A DNA stretch of 64,000 bases from Flammeovirga yaeyamensis (GTDB lineage: Bacteria; Bacteroidota; Bacteroidia; Cytophagales; Flammeovirgaceae), in the NCBI RefSeq assembly GCF_018736045.1, contig NZ_CP076132.1, positions 5,034,501 through 5,098,500 on the forward strand, given 5' to 3'. The notes under the pieces are model-generated. The model searched no databases. It was not told the DNA's origin and worked only from the letters and a program-made list of their open reading frames with translations. A program made the position numbers and the translations under genes. Shown in pieces: positions 60,510 to 64,000 of the stretch; position 1 is the stretch's first letter; each line of letters starts with the position of its first letter.

Positions 60510-61529
60510 TTAAGAATCCAAGAACGGGTAGTTCTCTTCAACATAAACATCTGTATATGCTTCCGATTTATCTGGGAATGGAGACTCTTCAGCGAATTTC
60601 ACAGCTTCCAACACTTTTGCCTTTAAGCCTTTGTCGAACTCTTTCAATTCTTCTTCAGTTGCCCACTTGTTCTTCAAAATCGTTTGTTTTACTTTTTCAA
60701 TAGGGTCTTGTGCCTTGTACTCAGCTACCTCTTCTTTCGTACGGTATTTTGCTGGATCGGACATCGAGTGACCTTTGTAACGGTATGTTCTGAATTCTAA
60801 GAAGTAAGGACCTTTACCTGCACGTACGTGAGCAGCAGCCTCTTCCATTGCAATATGAACTTCCTCTACTGTCATACCATCTACTGGACGAGAAGGGATA
60901 TCATATGCAGCACCTAATTCGTATAAGTGGTGTACATTGGATGTTCTTTCTACAGAAGTACCCATTGCATAACCGTTGTTCTCTACGATAAAGATTACTG
61001 GTAATTTCCAAGCCATTGCCATGTTGAATGCTTCGTGCATTGCACCCTGACGGATAGCACCATCACCAAACATAGTTACACAAAGGTTTTTCGTTCCTTT
61101 ATATTTCTCAGAAAATGCAATACCAGCTCCCATAGGAATTTGTGCACCTACGATACCGTGTCCACCTGCAAAGTTTACACTTTTATCGAAGATGTGCATT
61201 GAACCACCTTTACCTTTAGTTGTACCAGTTGCTTTACCGTACATTTCTGCCATCACAGCACCTGGGTCTGTACCCAACATAATTGGATGAGCGTGATCAC
61301 GGTATGCTGTAATATAAGAATCGTCTTTAGTTAACGCAGAAACCTGACCAGCGGCACAAGCTTCCTGTCCGATATACAAGTGACAGAAACCTCTAATTTT
61401 TTGCTGACCATATAGTTGTGCCGTTTTTTCTTCAAAACGTCTTACTAATAGCATGTTTTCATACCATTCCCAATATTGCTCTTTTGAGAAGGCACGCTCT
61501 TCTTTCAGTACTTTTTCTTCTTGAGACAT
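60510..61529 (-). CDS. pdhA: pyruvate dehydrogenase E1 component, alpha subunit
   Basis: Decarboxylates pyruvate with thiamine diphosphate as part of the pyruvate dehydrogenase complex. 339 residues. The TPP motif runs from Gly155-Asp-Gly157 to Asn184-Asn185 ('GDGAIRQG...VENNGYAMGT'); 'GFCHLYIGQEACAAG', 'YRDHAHPIMLG' and 'GGSMHIFDK' are E1-alpha signatures, and 'RTYRYKGHSMSDPAKYRTKEE' is the phosphorylation-loop region with the conserved G-H-S-M-S-D. The beta subunit and E2 are not adjacent, so the complex is encoded in several places. A well-formed promoter lies upstream (61613-61643). Confidence 0.96.
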   Translation of the reverse strand: MSQEEKVLKEERAFSKEQYWEWYENMLLVRRFEEKTAQLYGQQKIRGFCHLYIGQEACAAGQVSALTKDDSYITAYRDHAHPIMLGTDPGAVMAEMYGKATGTTKGKGGSMHIFDKSVNFAGGHGIVGAQIPMGAGIAFSEKYKGTKNLCVTMFGDGAIRQGAMHEAFNMAMAWKLPVIFIVENNGYAMGTSVERTSNVHHLYELGAAYDIPSRPVDGMTVEEVHIAMEEAAAHVRAGKGPYFLEFRTYRYKGHSMSDPAKYRTKEEVAEYKAQDPIEKVKQTILKNKWATEEELKEFDKGLKAKVLEAVKFAEESPFPDKSEAYTDVYVEENYPFLDS

Positions 61530-61612
61530 CTCTTACGGTTGTTGAGTGTTAGCTGTCCACATTTTGGGATGTAGAGGCTAAAAGATATATTTTAAATTTT
61601 TCGTTTTCGCCC

Positions 61613-61643
61613 CAAATCTGCTAATATTTCGGTAAAAAAACAA
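61613..61643 (-). promoter_or_regulatory. Bacteroidota-type promoter of pdhA
   Basis: Minus strand: TTG (complement of 61641-61643), 20-nt spacer, CAGATTTG (complement of 61613-61620), one base off TAnnTTTG. Transcription would start about 76 nt before the start codon. Confidence 0.6.
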
Positions 61644-61704
61644 TCTTATTTGCTTTCAATATTTAACCGAAAGTGATTTTTGTCAATTTTATCACACTTC
61701 TTTG

Positions 61705-62325
61705 CTAATAATTGTTGTCTAGAGGGATCGACCATAATTCTTTTTCGCAGGTACAACCCGTCCCCATATGATACAAACTAAGTCGATCAAACCTCATCGT
61801 TTCGCCTACCCATTCTTCACAAATTGTCGCCTCTCCCTGCCCTAAAGTGATATGTGGTTGATAATTATGGTAAGCATTTTTATCAAAAAATTGATTGAGA
61901 TATGCTATACCTGAAAAAGGCATATTTTCATGAATTACATAGAAGTCCTCATTATTTTCCTCTTCCATCTGATCAAAGTGATAATTTTTCATCAACGCAC
62001 AAACACTTTGATGCAAGCCAGTTAAACTATTGTTTAATTCAACATTCCAACCTACCGTATTTATATTATGCTTATAAACTGATGAAATATTTAAAGATGA
62101 TAATTCTGAAAGATCCAATATCTCTAGATAATCTCGTAACTTACTAACTAACTGATTAATACGACTATCTTCCGCTCTACACATGCTAATTGATACATGA
62201 GGAATAGTTTCTTTTTTACCCAATTTCAATACAGTATCAGGCAGTCGACGATTATAGTCAATTATTGAATCGATGTATTGTTCAGACGGAATTAAAACGA
62301 GGTCTAAAGCGGTATATTTCTTCAT
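61705..62325 (-). CDS. 2H phosphoesterase superfamily protein
   Basis: 206 residues with the two H-x-[ST] motifs that define 2H phosphoesterases (2'-5' RNA ligase, cyclic phosphodiesterase): His43-Val-Ser45 in 'IPHVSISM' and His158-Ile-Thr160 in 'YQPHITLGQG', set about 115 residues apart. 'ALDLVLIPSEQYIDSIIDYN' is the first strand and helix. It likely acts on RNA or nucleotide 2',3'-type phosphodiesters; the exact substrate is not predictable. Divergent from the barrel protein gene. Confidence 0.82.
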   Translation of the reverse strand: MKKYTALDLVLIPSEQYIDSIIDYNRRLPDTVLKLGKKETIPHVSISMCRAEDSRINQLVSKLRDYLEILDLSELSSLNISSVYKHNINTVGWNVELNNSLTGLHQSVCALMKNYHFDQMEEENNEDFYVIHENMPFSGIAYLNQFFDKNAYHNYQPHITLGQGEATICEEWVGETMRFDRLSLYHMGTGCTCEKELWSIPLDNNY

Positions 62326-62525
62326 TTACTGCTCAATCAAATTTTTTTTCAATAAAAATACTTCTTGATGCAACCTACGTATTTTATTCCTGTCTTTAGG
62401 GCAATACTAGTGCAAATTAATTCTTTTTAAACCTGAGCCCAACGAAAAAATACTCAGGTAAATTGGTAGATAACAAAATCAATCTTCAATCATCAACTAT
62501 TTATCTACTTAAAAACTATAAGATC

Positions 62526-63272
62526 ATGGTCAAATTAAGAAAACTACTTTTACCACTTATCGGAGTGGCACTTCTATCTTTTTCATCATTCGGACAAGAG
62601 AAAAAAACAGATTTTTATTTTTCTGGTGGGATGGAAATCATTTTTTCAGGAATGACAGCCAATAACATCAATAACCAAGAATATAGAAATGATGTGATTC
62701 GTTTTGCTCCTGTATTTAACGGTCAAACCTATTTCAATATGGATTTAGGCAATCATTTTGGCTTATTTGCAGGATTTTCCATCAAAAACTTAGGATTCAT
62801 ATTTGATGTTCCTGATGAATATAAAGCAGATGCTAGTTCGGGTACTGTTAGAAAGAAAATGAGATCGTATAATGTGGGTGTTCCTGTGGGTTTTAAAGTA
62901 GGAAATCTAAATGGGTTCTTCTTATACGGCGGTTATGAAATTGAACAACCTATCCATTATAAAGAGAAAACTTTTGTTGGAGGAAATAAAACGAACAAGT
63001 TCTCGATGTGGTTTACCGATAGAGTTACTACCCAACAAAGTGTGATGCTTGGCGTGCAGTTTACAGAAGGATTAAATCTTAAGTTTAAATATTACTTGGA
63101 TCCATTCTTTAATGAATCATGGGGAAGTGATAAAGAGAATATTCACGGAACAACATTAAGCTATAATCAGATTACTGGCAATGTATTCTACTTCTCTCTC
63201 AACTGCGATATTTTTGATACAAAACGCAAAATCAATAGAATTAAAAAAGCTAAAGTTTCTGTTGATTTCTAA
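62526..63272 (+). CDS. outer-membrane beta-barrel protein
   Basis: 248 residues from the ATG at 62526, which starts a good signal peptide ('MVKLRKLLLPLIGVALLSFS'); an upstream ATG at 62463 is less likely. The mature part alternates amphipathic strands ('FYFSGGMEIIFSGM', 'FGLFAGFSIKNLGFIF', 'YNVGVPVGFKVGNLNGFFLYGGYEI', 'QSVMLGVQFTEGLNLKFKYYL', 'GNVFYFSLNCDIF'), as in PorT-like or opacity-type barrels of Bacteroidota. Ligand or partner unknown. Single gene with a terminator at 63294. Confidence 0.82.
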   Translation: MVKLRKLLLPLIGVALLSFSSFGQEKKTDFYFSGGMEIIFSGMTANNINNQEYRNDVIRFAPVFNGQTYFNMDLGNHFGLFAGFSIKNLGFIFDVPDEYKADASSGTVRKKMRSYNVGVPVGFKVGNLNGFFLYGGYEIEQPIHYKEKTFVGGNKTNKFSMWFTDRVTTQQSVMLGVQFTEGLNLKFKYYLDPFFNESWGSDKENIHGTTLSYNQITGNVFYFSLNCDIFDTKRKINRIKKAKVSVDF

Positions 63273-63293
63273 AAGACATACATCTCAAAACGA

Positions 63294-63325
63294 GCTCGTA
63301 ATATTCGTATTGCGAGCTTTTTTTA
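63294..63325 (+). terminator. terminator of the barrel-protein gene
   Basis: AGCTCG/CGAGCT stem (63294-63299, 63314-63319) with T-run. Confidence 0.75.
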
Positions 63326-63457
63326 TATAATTTTCTACCTAGAACTAAACACTAAAATATTTTTTTAAAAAAAATCCTTGTCTAGTGTAACATTTTCAAT
63401 TCGATTGTATCTAAAGAATTGAAAAACAAAAAAATTAACGCTCTCAATGTTTAACTA

Positions 63458-63934
63458 ATGAAATTTGAAGAAATATATCAGAACTATTGGCAGAAAGTCT
63501 TTCGACTTGCAATGGGGTATGTTAATGATCATGACCTTGCCAAGGATCTGACACAAGATGTTTTCATCATTGTGTATCAAAAGCTTTCTACTTTCAATAA
63601 GCAATCAAGCATTGGTACTTGGATTTTTAGAATTGCATCAAATACTTGTTTAAGATCGGTAGAGAAACGACAAAAGCAACAAACTACTGACCTTCCGCAA
63701 GATTTATCCTCATCCGAAAATCAGTTTGAAGATAATGATCAAATCAAATTCTTATACCAATGTATTTCAACACTTTCTGAAATTGATCGATTGATTATTT
63801 CACTTGAACTCGAAGAAGTTCCACAAAATGAAATTGCTGAGATTGTAGGAATATCGAATGGAAATGTTCGTACAAAAATCCACAGAATTAAAGAAAAATT
63901 AAATAAAAAAATGTTACGTTATGAGTACTCTTGA
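63458..63934 (+). CDS. ECF-type RNA polymerase sigma factor
   Basis: 158 residues. Region 2 is 'FEEIYQNYWQKVFRLAMGYVNDHDLAKDLTQDVFIIVYQKLSTFNKQSSIGTWIFRIASNTCL', including the D-A/L-x-D-L-T-Q-D-V-F core and the W-I-F-R-I-A-x-N motif of ECF factors; region 4 is 'LSEIDRLIISLELEEVPQNEIAEIVGISNGNVRTKIHRIKEKL', the -35-binding helix-turn-helix. It directs core RNA polymerase to a small regulon. The next gene overlaps it by 14 bp and is the natural candidate for its anti-sigma or partner membrane protein. Confidence 0.93.
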   Translation: MKFEEIYQNYWQKVFRLAMGYVNDHDLAKDLTQDVFIIVYQKLSTFNKQSSIGTWIFRIASNTCLRSVEKRQKQQTTDLPQDLSSSENQFEDNDQIKFLYQCISTLSEIDRLIISLELEEVPQNEIAEIVGISNGNVRTKIHRIKEKLNKKMLRYEYS

Positions 63935-64000
63935 TTTAAAAAATTTATGGCAACAACAATCTTCTTCACAACCTAGTATTGAAGAAGTTTTGCAAAAGGC
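63921..64000 (+). CDS. start of a gene co-transcribed with the ECF sigma factor (3' end outside window)
   Basis: An ATG at 63921, inside the end of the sigma-factor gene in another frame, opens a frame that runs to the window edge. The first 26 residues read 'MSTLDLKNLWQQQSSSQPSI' and then 'EEVLQKA'. A short 'L-W-x-Q-Q' head before a Lys-rich helix is common in the small membrane proteins that follow ECF sigma genes in Bacteroidota, so an anti-sigma or related role is plausible. Partial, so low certainty. Confidence 0.6.
   Translation, partial: MSTLDLKNLWQQQSSSQPSIEEVLQK

Overview
The window looks like chromosomal DNA from a low-GC marine Bacteroidota, most likely of the Cytophagales (Flammeovirga-like; genus is inference). 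Direct signs are a C-terminal type IX secretion (T9SS) sorting domain, a SusC-type carboxypeptidase-D/TonB-plug module, many proteins with Bacteroidota-style signal peptides and beta-barrel ends, a fused thrA, a DUF4136 lipoprotein, and several TTG-N18-20-TAnnTTTG promoters. No rRNA, tRNA, CRISPR array, phage or insertion sequence was recognised. Both outermost genes are cut by the window ends.

Layout. 1-6.0 kb: a truncated amidohydrolase, an alpha/beta hydrolase, a secreted protein, tpiA, a possible small RNA, and a DUF4136 lipoprotein/outer-membrane-protein pair. 6.3-12.8 kb: a protein with two beta-amylase-like (GH14) domains, two tiny exported proteins and alaS. 13-31 kb is the accessory surface block: a large lipoprotein, a tandem DUF1566 protein, a TonB-C/MORN protein, a 1986-residue alpha-2-macroglobulin fused to a TonB plug, and, divergently, a 2306-residue T9SS substrate joining beta-propeller, di-haem cytochrome c, CBM3 and PKD domains. 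31-34.2 kb: GNAT, cysK, and a redox-type unit (nitroreductase, HxlR regulator, DoxX) that shares palindromic operators. 34.6-44 kb: an LA_2272 surface-repeat protein, a stand-alone BLUF photoreceptor, a methyltransferase, an acyl-CoA ligase, an AspA/AstE-like enzyme and two cation/proton antiporters. 44-53 kb: a barrel protein, a paralogue of the 13-kb lipoprotein, thrB and thrA, a saccharopine-dehydrogenase-like gene and MarC. 53-64 kb: small envelope proteins, dienelactone hydrolase, thioredoxin/AhpD-like/AraC genes, a TPR protein, pdhA, a 2H phosphoesterase, a barrel protein and an ECF sigma factor.

Most genes are single units closed by intrinsic terminators; operons are short. Two kinds of intergenic structure recur: degenerate heptamer arrays whose units mostly begin with TAA or TAG, several starting exactly on a gene's stop codon, and a 27-29 nt imperfect hairpin. 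The most distinctive items are the heptamer arrays, the shared operators of the HxlR/nitroreductase/DoxX unit, the cytochrome-CBM3-T9SS protein, and the macroglobulin-plug fusion.
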